The notes: a model not told the origin generated them from the sequence alone. A stretch of DNA of 64,000 nucleotides from Phycisphaerae bacterium (GCA_030604525.1 JAUVVQ010000001.1:52643-116642); one strand, 5' to 3'. Counted from the stretch's first letter, positions 10,598-21,828 are shown. Program-made: numbers and translations.

Positions 10598-11908
10598 ATG
10601 TTCTTATTTCGTGTAAAACGCACGGTTAAATTAGGCATAAAAAGTCTTTGGATGCATCGGATGCGTTCTATACTGACGACGCTTGGTATCATATTCGGCG
10701 TGTCCTCTGTAATTGCCATGCTTGCCATTGGGGAAGGAGCCAGTAAACATGCACAGGAGCAGATTGCCAAGATGGGCAGTCAGAATATCATCATAAAGAG
10801 TGTGAAGCCGCCCGAAGATCAGGAGGCCACGGGTCAGCAGCAAAGTCTGCTTGAGTACGGTCTGACTTATTCCGATGCGGAGCGTTTTCGCAACAGTATA
10901 CCCGAGGTGGAAGTAGTAGTGCCGAATCGAATTCTTTCCAAAAAGGTATGGTATCGCAATCGGAGAATAGACACAACAGTAATCGGGACAGTGCCGTGGT
11001 ATCCTGAGCTGGCACCGATTGAATTAAAGATGGGACGGTTTATCAGCAGTGTTGACACGCATTACACACAGGGTATTTGTGTTGTTGATGAAATGGTAGT
11101 GGATAAACTGTTCGTATTTGATTATCCTTTAGGCCAGGATGTAAAAATAGGAAGCGATTATTACCGCGTAGTTGGTGTAGTCAGTCCTTATGAAAGCAAG
11201 TCTAACGGTAATAATCTTAACAACGGTGCTTCATCCGGGCAAACGCAATCTCAGGAGGGGACCAATGTAGGCAGGATTTATATTCCTTTGACTACTGTTA
11301 GAAACAGATTTGGTGAAATATCGATACAAATTTCCGGAAGCTCAGGTGCCAACGCAGAAAGGGTGGAACTGCAGGAAATTATCGTAAAGGCAGGTAATAT
11401 AGGAAAAGTATTACCAACACGAGACATTATTGATACACTTTTAGACAGGTTTCATAAAAAGGCAGATTACCAAATCACCATCCCAATTGCCTTATTGAAA
11501 CAGGCCAAGGAGTCTGCCCGTATATTTAGCATAGTGCTCGGCTCGATTGCAGCAATTTCTCTTCTGGTTGGTGGGATTGGAATTATGAACATAATGCTTG
11601 CCACGGTCAGCGAGAGGACACGGGAGATTGGAATTCGTCGTGCTCTGGGGGCAAAGAAACGAGATATAATGTTACAATTTCTTTCGGAAACATTGCTGCT
11701 GACTTTAATCGGAGGCATTTCAGGTATAATCCTTGGAGTGGTTATGCCGCTTCTGGTAACCCATTTTGCCAATATGCCAACAGTTATTACGGTTTATTCG
11801 CTTGTGTTAGCATTCGGTATCAGTGCAACAATAGGTGTAATGTTCGGGATGTATCCGGCTTACAGAGCGGCTAATATGGACCCGATTGAATCATTACGGC
11901 ACGAGTAG
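10598..11908 (+). CDS. ABC transporter permease (MacB-like, FtsX domain)
   Basis: RMRSILTTLGIIFGVSSVIAMLAIGEGA N-terminus and ISLLVGGIGIMNIMLATVSERTREIGIRRALGAKKRDI C-terminal FtsX motif. Confidence 0.95.
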   Translation: MFLFRVKRTVKLGIKSLWMHRMRSILTTLGIIFGVSSVIAMLAIGEGASKHAQEQIAKMGSQNIIIKSVKPPEDQEATGQQQSLLEYGLTYSDAERFRNSIPEVEVVVPNRILSKKVWYRNRRIDTTVIGTVPWYPELAPIELKMGRFISSVDTHYTQGICVVDEMVVDKLFVFDYPLGQDVKIGSDYYRVVGVVSPYESKSNGNNLNNGASSGQTQSQEGTNVGRIYIPLTTVRNRFGEISIQISGSSGANAERVELQEIIVKAGNIGKVLPTRDIIDTLLDRFHKKADYQITIPIALLKQAKESARIFSIVLGSIAAISLLVGGIGIMNIMLATVSERTREIGIRRALGAKKRDIMLQFLSETLLLTLIGGISGIILGVVMPLLVTHFANMPTVITVYSLVLAFGISATIGVMFGMYPAYRAANMDPIESLRHE

Positions 11909-11953
11909 AAGTCCAGCTTAATCCTCCTTCGGCGGACCAATTCAATTGCAGGA

Positions 11954-13123
11954 TTATCTTTTCAAAGCAGACTGGAGGATATCTCTAATATCTTCGAGAG
12001 TGGGGACCCTGGGGTTTCCCTGGTAATCAGGTAAAACCATACACTGCTTTGCGAGCTCATCAAGCTGGTTTTCTTTAACCTCGAAATCAGAAAGTGAGAA
12101 ATACATTCCAATTTTTTTGAGGAGCTTATCAATTTCTTCGCAGGATTTTTCAGCGGCCTTCTCGTCTGAGACCGACTCAAGAGCGGGATTAAAGATACGT
12201 CCCACAGCGGCAAATTCCGGTATGGCTTCTTTGTAAGTAAATCTCGTAATCTCAGGATAAAGCACTGAGAGGGCTTCGCCGTGCATTACTTTCGGATAAA
12301 ACCCACCGATAGCCATACCCATACCGTGTGGTAAAGTAACACCGGCATTTGCAATGCACAATCCACCGAGGGTATCGGCCCAGGCCAGGGCTTCTCTGGC
12401 TTTTTTGTTCGAGCCGTCTTTGACCACCGCAGGCAAATACTTAGCGACTAATGAGATGGCCTCTTTTGCCATCATATTGATGTAAGCTGAAGAACCCGGG
12501 TTCTGCATGCTCTCAAAAGAATGACAGAATACGTCAAATCCGGTTGAAGCTGTGATGTGGGGCGGGACGGTGGCCATCAACTCCGGGTCAACAATGCTAA
12601 CATCAGGATAAATAACAGGGTTGAAAATCGCAGATTTATATTTTTCAGCAGGATTAGTAAGGACGGCAACCTGTGTTACCTGTGAGCCGGTACCTGAGGT
12701 AGTAGTAACGGCTATGATAGGAAGAGTTTTTTCTTTCTGCGGCTGGGTGTCGCTCGACCAAATATAATCCCAGGCAGTTCCCTCGTGTGTAGCTTCGACT
12801 GCGATGGCTTTTGCTGTATCCATACTGGAGCCGCCGCCAATACCCAAGACAACATCAACATTGTTGTCTTTTGCCATTTTTGCTCCGGCGGTTATGCTTT
12901 CAGTGGTGGGATTTGGGACGGTGCCGGTAAAATGACTAACATTAACACCAGCATCTTTGAGGTAATTTTTGACCCTTTCAAAAACCGGCTCTAAAGCAGG
13001 GAACGGCTCAACAGTAACCAACAAGCAATTTTTGCCGTATTTGAAAACTATCTGACCAACTTCTTTCAACCGTCCGGAACCAAATTTAATTTCTGTCGGT
13101 TGATAGTAATCAAAACTTTTCAT
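11954..13123 (-). CDS. Iron-containing alcohol dehydrogenase
   Basis: GIGGGSSMDTAKAIA and TTSGTGSQVTQ motifs; C-terminal GVTLPHGMGMAIGG metal-binding region. Confidence 0.93.
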   Translation of the reverse strand: MKSFDYYQPTEIKFGSGRLKEVGQIVFKYGKNCLLVTVEPFPALEPVFERVKNYLKDAGVNVSHFTGTVPNPTTESITAGAKMAKDNNVDVVLGIGGGSSMDTAKAIAVEATHEGTAWDYIWSSDTQPQKEKTLPIIAVTTTSGTGSQVTQVAVLTNPAEKYKSAIFNPVIYPDVSIVDPELMATVPPHITASTGFDVFCHSFESMQNPGSSAYINMMAKEAISLVAKYLPAVVKDGSNKKAREALAWADTLGGLCIANAGVTLPHGMGMAIGGFYPKVMHGEALSVLYPEITRFTYKEAIPEFAAVGRIFNPALESVSDEKAAEKSCEEIDKLLKKIGMYFSLSDFEVKENQLDELAKQCMVLPDYQGNPRVPTLEDIRDILQSALKR

Positions 13124-13180
13124 AATTTACCCTTCCTTTGCAAAGTTACACTAACAAAACATTTATAGTTTACTCATTCA

Positions 13181-14074
13181 TTAAGCAAGAACAAGAGATT
13201 CAGGCAAAGACGGCGTAGCGCCATTTTGTGAACATACAAAGCTTGCAACACGATTAGCATGTTCGTTGATATCATCCAAATCATTACCGAGCAACAAGCC
13301 CAAGCTGACTGCGGCAGTGAAGGCATCTCCTGCTCCAACGGTATCGGCAATTTTCTCAGGCGGGAAGCCGTTATGTTCAGAATTTTTATCCCTGCTGTAT
13401 AAACGGCTGCCCTTGTCTCCTTTAGTTAAAACAATTAACTTGAGGGAATAATTGTCAACCAACTGAGAGAGAATCTCTGTTTCAGAACCTGTCATATCAA
13501 GCAGTTCAGCTACAATCGGCAATTCATCATCGTTGAGCTTGAAGACATTGGAGGCCTCCAACATATCATCAACGACTTCTTTGCTGTAGAAGGACTGCCT
13601 GATATTGATGTCAAATACACGTAAGCAATCTGGTTTTGTATTTTTGAGGAATTCACGAACAGTATTGCGAGACACCTCCATCCGTTGACATAAAGAACCG
13701 AAGCAAACGGCATCGGCCTGTTTTGCCAACTCCAACAACTGAGGACTTGAGGGGATAAAATCCCAGGCGACGTTCTGATGAATGGTAAAATCAGGGACAC
13801 CTTTATCATCAAGTTTCACAGTTACAGTTCCGGTGGGGTGTTCTTTGTCAACAGCTATATATTGGCGCTGCAGTTTCAGGGTTTCAAGCCGCTGAGTTAT
13901 TTCATTTCCGAGCTGGTCATCACCTATGCAGCTTGCAACAATCCCTTTTGCTCCAAGCGTCTGTGCGTGGTATGCGAAATTAGCTGGTGCGCCGCCAAGC
14001 TGTTTGCCTTCCGGGAGCATATCCCAAAGAATTTCACCAAGTCCTACCAATGTATATGAGTCTGTTTCTGCCAT
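13181..14074 (-). CDS. PfkB-family carbohydrate kinase (fructokinase-like)
   Basis: GGAPANFAYHAQTLGAKG N-terminal motif and DTVGAGDAFTAAVSLGLL C-terminal PfkB signature. Confidence 0.92.
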   Translation of the reverse strand: MAETDSYTLVGLGEILWDMLPEGKQLGGAPANFAYHAQTLGAKGIVASCIGDDQLGNEITQRLETLKLQRQYIAVDKEHPTGTVTVKLDDKGVPDFTIHQNVAWDFIPSSPQLLELAKQADAVCFGSLCQRMEVSRNTVREFLKNTKPDCLRVFDINIRQSFYSKEVVDDMLEASNVFKLNDDELPIVAELLDMTGSETEILSQLVDNYSLKLIVLTKGDKGSRLYSRDKNSEHNGFPPEKIADTVGAGDAFTAAVSLGLLLGNDLDDINEHANRVASFVCSQNGATPSLPESLVLA

Positions 14075-14111
14075 AAAGATTTCTCCATATCTATATCAGC
14101 AAGCTTCCAGG

Positions 14112-15137
14112 TCAGTCCATATCAATCATAATCTTCATAACATTTCTGCTGTTTTCGTCGATGTATTTGTACGCATCCATATATTGTTCGAATGGGAAAC
14201 TCTTTGTTACCAACGGTTCCGTGATAACATCACCATTCTCGACGAACTTAACGGCATCAAGATAATCCTCATGTTTATACATCAAGCTTCCAATCATACT
14301 AATCTCATGCTCTCCGAGGATCGCCATATCCACGACGGGGTTTTCTTCAAAGACACCGAGAATGACAAAGGTGCCGCCTTTTTCGATACACTGCAGTCCC
14401 TGAGTGAGGGCATCGGGCGAGCCGGCACATTCAAAAATAACCTGAACGCCTTCATCGCCGAAGAATTTCTTGACTGCATCTTCCAGTTTCATATCTTTCA
14501 TTGCAAAGGATTTTTCCAACCCGCATTTTTTTGCGACCTCAAGTTTATACCCTCCAGAATAGTTACAAATCAGGATATCCTTTGCCCCTCTGGCACGGGC
14601 ACACTGAGCAACCATATTACCGATGGTAGCAGCACCGAGAACCACAACGTTCTTCCCTTTGAGGTTTCCTGCCCTTCGGGTCGAGTGAGCACCACACGAA
14701 GCAGGCTCAATTAAAGCGCCCTGCTCAAAGGTAAAGCTGTCGGGCAACGGGACGATTTTCTCCTTCGTTGTTACGAATAAATCCTGTGCACAACCATTGA
14801 TTTGAAAGCCCTCGACCTTGAGATTCTGACAAACGTGGTAATCACCACGTTTACAGGGGCCACACTCGCCGCATACGACCTGCGGTCGAGATGTTACTTT
14901 CATTCCCTTTTCGATTCCTTCAACGCCGGGCCCGACATCTTCGACTACGGCTGAGAATTCGTGTCCCTGGACAATCGGATAAGTAACCAAAGGGTGTTTA
15001 CCTTTATTGACATGTATATCGGAGCCGCAGACCCCGATTCTTTTGATTCTCATCAGGATTTCGCCTTCGCCCGCTTTGGGTTCAGGGACATCCCCAAATT
15101 CGATTTTACCTGGTTCTGTCATTACAGCTTGTCTCAT
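14112..15137 (-). CDS. Zinc-dependent medium-chain alcohol/sugar dehydrogenase (ORF opens at 15170)
   Basis: GVCGSDIHVNKG, GHEFSAVVEDVG, CGECGPCKRGDYHVCQN structural Zn site, Rossmann GAATIGNMVAQCARARGA. Confidence 0.93.
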   Translation of the reverse strand: MRQAVMTEPGKIEFGDVPEPKAGEGEILMRIKRIGVCGSDIHVNKGKHPLVTYPIVQGHEFSAVVEDVGPGVEGIEKGMKVTSRPQVVCGECGPCKRGDYHVCQNLKVEGFQINGCAQDLFVTTKEKIVPLPDSFTFEQGALIEPASCGAHSTRRAGNLKGKNVVVLGAATIGNMVAQCARARGAKDILICNYSGGYKLEVAKKCGLEKSFAMKDMKLEDAVKKFFGDEGVQVIFECAGSPDALTQGLQCIEKGGTFVILGVFEENPVVDMAILGEHEISMIGSLMYKHEDYLDAVKFVENGDVITEPLVTKSFPFEQYMDAYKYIDENSRNVMKIMIDMD

Positions 15138-15211
15138 TTTTTTTTGCCTCCTTAAAGTTCTAAAATTCAAACTACATTAAATCTCAATAACAGTTTTATA
15201 TTTTATAGTCC

Positions 15212-16855
15212 TTATCCCAGTATGAAATAAAGAACAATCATTAAACCAAACAGTATGCCAGCCATAATTCTCGGGTCTGTTATACCTGTTATTTTACCAT
15301 ACAAAATAAACTCCAGCGGATGCTTCCAGGTAAGGTTTTCGAGTTTCTCAGGTGTTGGCGCTGGTGTTGAGAAACTGACAATGATGTAAACAAGGATGCA
15401 CATTACGAAAATGACACCGCCTGCCAGCATAAAGGGTATACCCAATCCCTCGGCTATCAGTTGTTTAGAGCCAATCAAGGGAATATCTATAATCAGATAT
15501 ACAACCCCGATGGCCAAATTGAACAGAAGCGTAGTAACCGCGGCCTGACTTGTACCCCTTTTCCAAAAGACTCCCAAAACAAAGATAGTGGTAATAGCCG
15601 GTGCGAACATCATCGGTATTTTATTAATGGCTTCAAAAATACTCTTGAACCTACCTCCCTGTGTTGACCATGCCATTGCCAGAAGAATGACAACCCCGGC
15701 GGTAACTCTCCCGAACCAGACGAGGGTTCGGTCTTTTGTCTCTGGTCTTATTCTCTTGAGGATATCCGTAGATGCAAGAGTGGCGGTACTATTCAAGGCC
15801 GCCTCTACAGTACTCATCAAAGCGGCGAGCAATCCTGCGGTAAAAAGTCCCAACAATCCTTTAGGCAAAAGGTTTTTCATCATTACCATCAATGTTGCAT
15901 CGTGGTTCGAACCAATCTGGTCCTGGTAAAGAGCAAATGCCAGCACGCCCGGAAAAACCATAATAAAGACGGGCAGGATTTTGAGGAAACCACCGAAGAT
16001 AGCTCCGTCTCTTCCGTCTTTTTCCGATTTTGCAGCAAGCATGTTCTGAACAATAGTTTGGTCGGTACACCAGTACCAAATACCCAGGATTGGATATCCG
16101 GCGATTACACAAAGCCAGGAATATGGATTCATTTGACCGGCGGCATTTTTAATCGGCTGCACCATACTGACATCAAGATTGGGCGAAACGGCTGCTTTCA
16201 GCTGCGCAAAACTCTCGATGCCATGTGCGGGCAAAGCCCATATTCCTAAAACAGTCAGTGCAATAGAACCAAAAAGCAATAAAACAACCTGGACGAGATT
16301 GGTAATCATAACTGCTCTGAGGCCTCCCATTATAGTATAGATGGCAGTAATGGTTGATATGCCAATAATAGAGAAATAGACGGGGAATCCGAAGAATTCT
16401 TTCAGAAGTATCGCCCCGGCATAAAGGCTTACTCCGATATGCACGAGGAGTGCTGATAGTATAAAGATAGTAGCGAGTATTGTACGAGTAAGGGAACAGT
16501 ATCTTTTTTCCACATATTCGGGCAGTGTACTGAGTTTGTTCCTAAAATAAAAAGGAGCAAAGACCATCCCTAAAATAATTAAGCAAAAGGCCGCCCCCCA
16601 TTCAAAATTACCGACTCCGAGTCCTGTTCTATGTCCGTCAGCAGCAAGTCCGACAAGGTGAATAGTAGAAATGTTAGCACAAAACAGACCCGGCCCAATT
16701 ATAGTCCACGGCAGCGACCGGCCAGCTAAGAATAACTGCGTACTCGATGTTTTTTTCCTGTAGCCGGACCATATTCCTAATGCTAATATGCCCACAATAT
16801 AGGCGATTACAATGCTTACATCCAGCATAGGAAGTGCAATTTCCCCTATTATCAT
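15212..16855 (-). CDS. Sodium:solute symporter (SSS family), probable sugar transporter (ORF opens at 16954)
   Basis: Multi-TM protein with GYRKKTSSTQLFLAGRSLPWTIIGPGLFCANIS, ITAIYTIMGGLRAVMITNLVQ and LAALMSTVEAALNSTATLASTDI, typical of SSS. Confidence 0.9.
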   Translation of the reverse strand: MIIGEIALPMLDVSIVIAYIVGILALGIWSGYRKKTSSTQLFLAGRSLPWTIIGPGLFCANISTIHLVGLAADGHRTGLGVGNFEWGAAFCLIILGMVFAPFYFRNKLSTLPEYVEKRYCSLTRTILATIFILSALLVHIGVSLYAGAILLKEFFGFPVYFSIIGISTITAIYTIMGGLRAVMITNLVQVVLLLFGSIALTVLGIWALPAHGIESFAQLKAAVSPNLDVSMVQPIKNAAGQMNPYSWLCVIAGYPILGIWYWCTDQTIVQNMLAAKSEKDGRDGAIFGGFLKILPVFIMVFPGVLAFALYQDQIGSNHDATLMVMMKNLLPKGLLGLFTAGLLAALMSTVEAALNSTATLASTDILKRIRPETKDRTLVWFGRVTAGVVILLAMAWSTQGGRFKSIFEAINKIPMMFAPAITTIFVLGVFWKRGTSQAAVTTLLFNLAIGVVYLIIDIPLIGSKQLIAEGLGIPFMLAGGVIFVMCILVYIIVSFSTPAPTPEKLENLTWKHPLEFILYGKITGITDPRIMAGILFGLMIVLYFILG

Positions 16856-17337
16856 ATTTTTCCCTTTCGTAAAACAAAAATACTTAAAATATCTTCGAAC
16901 CGACATAGCTTCCGCACAAAAGCAAGAATCGAAAGCATCGGGCTCACATCCCACCGTTCTGTTTTAAACCTTATAATAAGTGCAACAACAGAACTGGGTC
17001 AGGTTAACAAGAACAAACATAATATTGATTTATCCGGCCGTTGTAAAGAAAGATTTAAAGCATTTTTTTAACAGAACAGGCCCTTACTGTCCAGATAAAA
17101 CCAGATAAAACCAGAATCTGTTTAAAAATTTATTAAAGAAAGAAGTACAGAATTTAATTTCTGAACCATTTGATATAAAAGATATCCAAATGTAAAAGTA
17201 GGTAAAAAAAGAGTTGCAAGTTATCGGTCTCTACAGTTTAATTTTTGAAACTCAAGCTTATTACGCCTGCGAGCAGGGGAAAAAGCGTCTCTTTGTGAGT
17301 CAATTAGTTGTTTTAAACCCTATAAGAGTCCTTGCTA

Positions 17338-19434
17338 TCAACCAGCAAAAGGGGCTATCTGAATTCTCTCGGTTCCGGTCGAGTCGAGATTCATCCAGAT
17401 AATCAAATCGCAACCGTTCAAGGTTTCTCTATAGCCATAGCGATAATCCCTTTTCGGCTTTGTTTTTTTTCGGTTTATCTTTAATTCAAAACTTTTCCTG
17501 CCCCAATTTTTTATAACCAGGGCTGGGTTTACCAATGGGGATTGCTTCTCAGCCGAGAACCGTAAGCTTAACAGGGCCGGCTTGCCACTCTGTTTTACTT
17601 CCAACAGATATGCCCTCTGATACTTATCGAAACCTTTATTGGTATATTCTGCACTTTCGAGCAGCAATGGGGGCGGATTAGTCCAGGATTTTGCAAGCGG
17701 CAGGATATCGGTAATCTCATCGTTGGTCATACCATATATTGCGGCAGCTTCATAGGAATTTCTTTTTTCCCCTTTATGAACAACGGGCATTGCGCTGGCC
17801 AGACAACGGCTGACTTTAGGAGTCTGTCCTTTTCGATATCCCCATATATATTTATCTATCTGGCTTCCAGGCTCAAAGATTATGAATGGTCTGTATTCAG
17901 ATTTCATATTTACCATCTGGATATTTGCTTTCAGTGGTTTCGGGAAATATGGTGGTACACCCTCAGCCCAGGAATAGGTATGAGTTTGGCCTTTCATATT
18001 AGCAAGTGTGATCGCTTCTTTTTGGACATCATCGTCACAAGTGTTTCCTGTCTGTGGCTGAAGAATAGTTTCCTGAAACTGGAGGTAATCTTCGCCGTAG
18101 GTTGATGTATAATAGACCCATTTTCTGACAGCGACGCCATCGGGATAAACGGTAAAATACTCATCGGCCCAGTCGCCCCAGTCGGTGCGATTGTCCGGCC
18201 GGGCTATTTGATAAAACCTGTCACACAATGCATATCGCCAATGGACTACAATTCTTGCGTCATTATTTTCCAGAAGACGAACATTGGAATATCGGTTTTG
18301 CTTATCCATCATTACTTCGTAGAAGCCATTTTTCCCATTGATTTCCATACTCTGGTCGCTCATCAACTTATTATTTTCTGTAATCCAGATTGGTATATAG
18401 TTATTGGTGTGTACAAACATCAATCTGACGGGTGAATTATCAAAGCGGATGAGTAAATCAGGCCAGTCACCGATTCTCTGGATTTGTTCATATTCATCGT
18501 AATAATTCAACTTACAATATACAGCCCCGAAATGGGGGTTTTGTACCTTCGGTGCAACGGGGCGGAGACGAGGGTTTAAATGTGGAGCTGATTTCGGCTG
18601 GCACTGGTAATAGAGGTCTTCGATATCATTCGGGCTTAGTGATTCTTCATATAATTTTAATTCATCAATCAGGCCGTCATAAGCCATATGATAATATAGC
18701 TTTTTATCGATGGGAGGGAACTTGCCGCCGCTTTCACGCAGTTTCAATTCCTTCGGTTTGCTCATACCGATTAATAAATTTTCCATCCGTGCATCGGTCA
18801 TTTTACCTTTATCAATGCAGGAGCCAACCTGCTTTGCATTTAAATATAAACATATACCTTGCTTGCTTGAGAAAGTCACAGCGACATGGGACCATTTTCG
18901 AAGCGGTATTTTTTTATCGGAGAGACATTGTAGCCACCGGCCATCCACGGCCATTTGGATTCCCAATTTCCCATCAAATAAACCAAAGATGAACCCTTTT
19001 TTTGAATTTTTTTCCTGGCACATAATGGCAGCTTTTTTTGTTGCCTGCGGAGCAATCCAGCCCTGGATGGCAAAACCGTCTGTTAAATCAGGCACTTTTA
19101 TATAAGTCCGAACGATATGTGTGGTAAAACCATCAAACTTTCCGCAGGTACCGCTTACTCCCTCAATATATTCGAAATTGCCTTTGAAGGTATCCTGAAA
19201 GAAGTTGGTTTTATATTCCTGCATCCAGTAGTTTTCGGTATCATAAATTGTTGAGAATTGATGCCCTGCGACGCCTTCATCGAACAACCACATATAAAAC
19301 AGACCGTCCTTTGCAGGTTTTGGGGCATCTTTTTCCACGGCAGCAGAATTCTCCGCTGATACAATGAGTGGGAAAAACATAAATGTCAGCGTTAAGTAAA
19401 ACAATAATAGTCGTTTGTTTGTCTTCGTTTCCAT
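17338..19434 (-). CDS. Secreted LamG-domain protein with uncharacterised C-terminal domain (paralogue A)
   Basis: Signal peptide, LamG-like FAIQGWIAPQATKKAAIM...WSHVAVTFSSKQGICLYLNAKQVG; C-terminal blocks shared with the 23664 and 29808 ORFs (ARIVVHWRYALCD, WADEYFTVYPDGVAVRKW, PALVIKNWG). Confidence 0.8.
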   Translation of the reverse strand: METKTNKRLLLFYLTLTFMFFPLIVSAENSAAVEKDAPKPAKDGLFYMWLFDEGVAGHQFSTIYDTENYWMQEYKTNFFQDTFKGNFEYIEGVSGTCGKFDGFTTHIVRTYIKVPDLTDGFAIQGWIAPQATKKAAIMCQEKNSKKGFIFGLFDGKLGIQMAVDGRWLQCLSDKKIPLRKWSHVAVTFSSKQGICLYLNAKQVGSCIDKGKMTDARMENLLIGMSKPKELKLRESGGKFPPIDKKLYYHMAYDGLIDELKLYEESLSPNDIEDLYYQCQPKSAPHLNPRLRPVAPKVQNPHFGAVYCKLNYYDEYEQIQRIGDWPDLLIRFDNSPVRLMFVHTNNYIPIWITENNKLMSDQSMEINGKNGFYEVMMDKQNRYSNVRLLENNDARIVVHWRYALCDRFYQIARPDNRTDWGDWADEYFTVYPDGVAVRKWVYYTSTYGEDYLQFQETILQPQTGNTCDDDVQKEAITLANMKGQTHTYSWAEGVPPYFPKPLKANIQMVNMKSEYRPFIIFEPGSQIDKYIWGYRKGQTPKVSRCLASAMPVVHKGEKRNSYEAAAIYGMTNDEITDILPLAKSWTNPPPLLLESAEYTNKGFDKYQRAYLLEVKQSGKPALLSLRFSAEKQSPLVNPALVIKNWGRKSFELKINRKKTKPKRDYRYGYRETLNGCDLIIWMNLDSTGTERIQIAPFAG

Positions 19435-19461
19435 AACGGACTCCTTTTTTTTCGGGCCGAT

Positions 19462-21828
19462 TTACAGTTCGAGCAATTCTAAATCTCCGTCGAGGACAAA
19501 AGTTTGCTCCGGTTTTGTTTCTACTTCGATTGTTTTATTGCGGTAACTTATTATTGCGGTTTTCCCTTTAAGAGAATAAATTATGGTTTTTTTCATCAGC
19601 CCTTTTTCCCAATATATCTCCACTTCGAATCCGCCGCGTGCTCGAAGTCCCTTAACAAAACCAGCCGGCCAGGCAGAAGGTAAAGCGGGAAGGAGCTGTA
19701 TTCCCCCGTCTTGGCTTTGCAAGAGCATTTCAGCTATGGCAGCAGTGGAAGCGAAGTTTCCGTCGATTTGAAAAGGTTCAATCTCACAAAAGAGATTCGG
19801 ATTAGTATTGGTGGCTAATAATTGTCGAATAAGCTTTTCGCAGCGTTCGGCATTTTTCAGTCGAGCCCAACAAGCAGCCTTCCAGGCAACGCCCCATCCC
19901 ATACCGCCGTCTCCACGTCTTTGCAGTGAAACGGTAACGGCTTTAGCTAATTCCGGTGTGCTTTGGAGACTGATTGAATCACCGGGAAAAAGACCGAATA
20001 AATGAGAAATATGACGGTGCTCCGGCTCAGGTTCATTAACATCAAAGAGCCACTCCTGGAGTTGTCCATATTTGCCGACTTGCATTGGAGGTAATCTTTT
20101 CAGCGCAGTCTGCAGTTGAGAGCGAAATGCTTTATCTGTATTCAGAATTTCGCCTGCTTCGATGCAGTGGTTAAACAAATCAGTAATAATCTGGATATCC
20201 ATGGTGGGTGCCGCACAAATACTGACGCCTTCGTGGTGTGCTATCTCCGGTGAAAGCGACGGACAGGTAACGAGGTAACCATTTTTTGGGTCTTCTACGA
20301 GGTAGTCGAGAAAGAACTGAGCGGCTCCTTTCATCAGTGGGTATGCCCTTTTGGCAAGGAATTCTTTATCACCGGAGAACTGGAAATGTTCCCAGAGGTG
20401 TTGAACGAGCCAGGCACCGCCTGTTGGCCACATACCCCAGAACGCCCCATCAACGGGCGTTGCGGCGCGCCAAATATCGGTGTTATGATGTGCGAGCCAT
20501 CCTCGGCAACCATAATGCTGCTTAGCAACCTCGCTGCCGGTGACGGAGAGGTCCGTAATCAAATCGAATAAAGGTTGGTGACATTCAGCAAGGTTACATA
20601 CCTCAGCGGGCCAGTAGTTACATTCGGCATTTATATTCAAGGTATATTTTGAACCCCAGGGCGGGGATTTTCGGTCATTCCAGATACCCTGGAGGTTGGC
20701 CGGCTGGGTTCCGGGACGGCTGCTTGAAATCAACAGGTACCTTCCGTAATGAAAGAATAAAGCGATAAGGCCGGGGTCGCTGCCGCTGTTCCGTAAACTT
20801 TCTATTCTCTTGTCTGTAGGTTTATCAACCGCATTGCTATTTCCCAACTGAAGCTTTACGCGAGTAAACAATTCTCGATAATCGGCTATGTGTGCATCAC
20901 GCAACTGTTCATAAGATTTGCGGGAAACGTTTGAGATAATCCGTCGGCAAACAACTGACGGATTACCAGTGATATCACGATAGTTTTTGAAGCTTGTTGC
21001 CGCCGTCAGGATGAATGTGGCTGAGTCTGCTTTTGTCACAATGATTTTTTCATTATTCAAACTGACATCTCCGCCTTCGCTGCGAACCTGCAGATGACTT
21101 TCGAATTTAATTCCTTTTCCTTTAACAGGCGCGATTAGAGAATCTTCCCCCTTCGGGCCGCCATCGCCAATCCATTGGCCGGTCATAACCAAGCGAGCAT
21201 CACTTTGTTTCTCAAGAGTGTAATGATGTGGGCTGGTAAGTTCGGCCTGAACTGAAATTTGTCCGGGTTTATCACAACTTAAATATACGATAATCACTCC
21301 GTCGGCAGCAGAGCAGAAAACCTCGCGTTTATATTTCACATCTCCGGCCTGATAGCTTACTGTTACTATTGCATTTTCAAGGTCCAATTCGCGATGGTAA
21401 TTTTTGATTGACTGCGAGTTTTTAAACTGTAAGAAGAGCTCCCCCATCGGCTGGTAGGCCTGCAGGAATCTTGGTATACCCATCATACGCTCATCGGCGA
21501 TTTCCTGTGCCCGTCGGTATTCGCCCTGGAAAATCAGGCTCCGCACCTTATCCAGATACTGTCTCGCCTGGGGATTGAGGTAATCGTGCGGTCTGCCGGA
21601 CCAGAACGAGTCTTCGTTAAACTGTATTCGCTCCTTTTCTACCCTGCCGAAAACCATAGCTCCCAATCTGCCGTTTCCGATGGGTAAAGCTTGTGTCCAC
21701 TTTTGTGCAGGTTCATTATACCATAACTTCAGAGAAGTTTTTTCCGCACGGCTGGTGGAGACAATTGCAACGCAAAAGATAACAAGAGTTAAATATACAA
21801 CTTGAATTGTCTTCACAAAAAACTCCAA
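19462..21828 (-). CDS. GH95 family alpha-L-fucosidase/galactosidase
   Basis: LKLWYNEPAQKWTQALPIGNGRLGAMVFG N-terminus; WLAHHNTDIWRAATPVDGAFWGMWPTGGAWL and DVNEPEPEHRHISHLFGLFPG are GH95-type blocks. Confidence 0.94.
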   Translation of the reverse strand: MEFFVKTIQVVYLTLVIFCVAIVSTSRAEKTSLKLWYNEPAQKWTQALPIGNGRLGAMVFGRVEKERIQFNEDSFWSGRPHDYLNPQARQYLDKVRSLIFQGEYRRAQEIADERMMGIPRFLQAYQPMGELFLQFKNSQSIKNYHRELDLENAIVTVSYQAGDVKYKREVFCSAADGVIIVYLSCDKPGQISVQAELTSPHHYTLEKQSDARLVMTGQWIGDGGPKGEDSLIAPVKGKGIKFESHLQVRSEGGDVSLNNEKIIVTKADSATFILTAATSFKNYRDITGNPSVVCRRIISNVSRKSYEQLRDAHIADYRELFTRVKLQLGNSNAVDKPTDKRIESLRNSGSDPGLIALFFHYGRYLLISSSRPGTQPANLQGIWNDRKSPPWGSKYTLNINAECNYWPAEVCNLAECHQPLFDLITDLSVTGSEVAKQHYGCRGWLAHHNTDIWRAATPVDGAFWGMWPTGGAWLVQHLWEHFQFSGDKEFLAKRAYPLMKGAAQFFLDYLVEDPKNGYLVTCPSLSPEIAHHEGVSICAAPTMDIQIITDLFNHCIEAGEILNTDKAFRSQLQTALKRLPPMQVGKYGQLQEWLFDVNEPEPEHRHISHLFGLFPGDSISLQSTPELAKAVTVSLQRRGDGGMGWGVAWKAACWARLKNAERCEKLIRQLLATNTNPNLFCEIEPFQIDGNFASTAAIAEMLLQSQDGGIQLLPALPSAWPAGFVKGLRARGGFEVEIYWEKGLMKKTIIYSLKGKTAIISYRNKTIEVETKPEQTFVLDGDLELLEL

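Noticed and set aside
13926-14714. 262-aa plus-strand ORF
   Set aside because: Spans the antisense of the PfkB kinase and Zn-ADH genes, which have unambiguous motifs; treated as a shadow ORF.
17091-17117. ccagataaaa tandem repeat as a possible regulatory iteron
   Set aside because: Two and a half short copies only; no supporting binding-site architecture.
18552-18992. Plus-strand ORFs opposite the LamG gene (18552-18992, 18710-19105)
   Set aside because: Antisense to a well-supported secreted protein; no domain signal.
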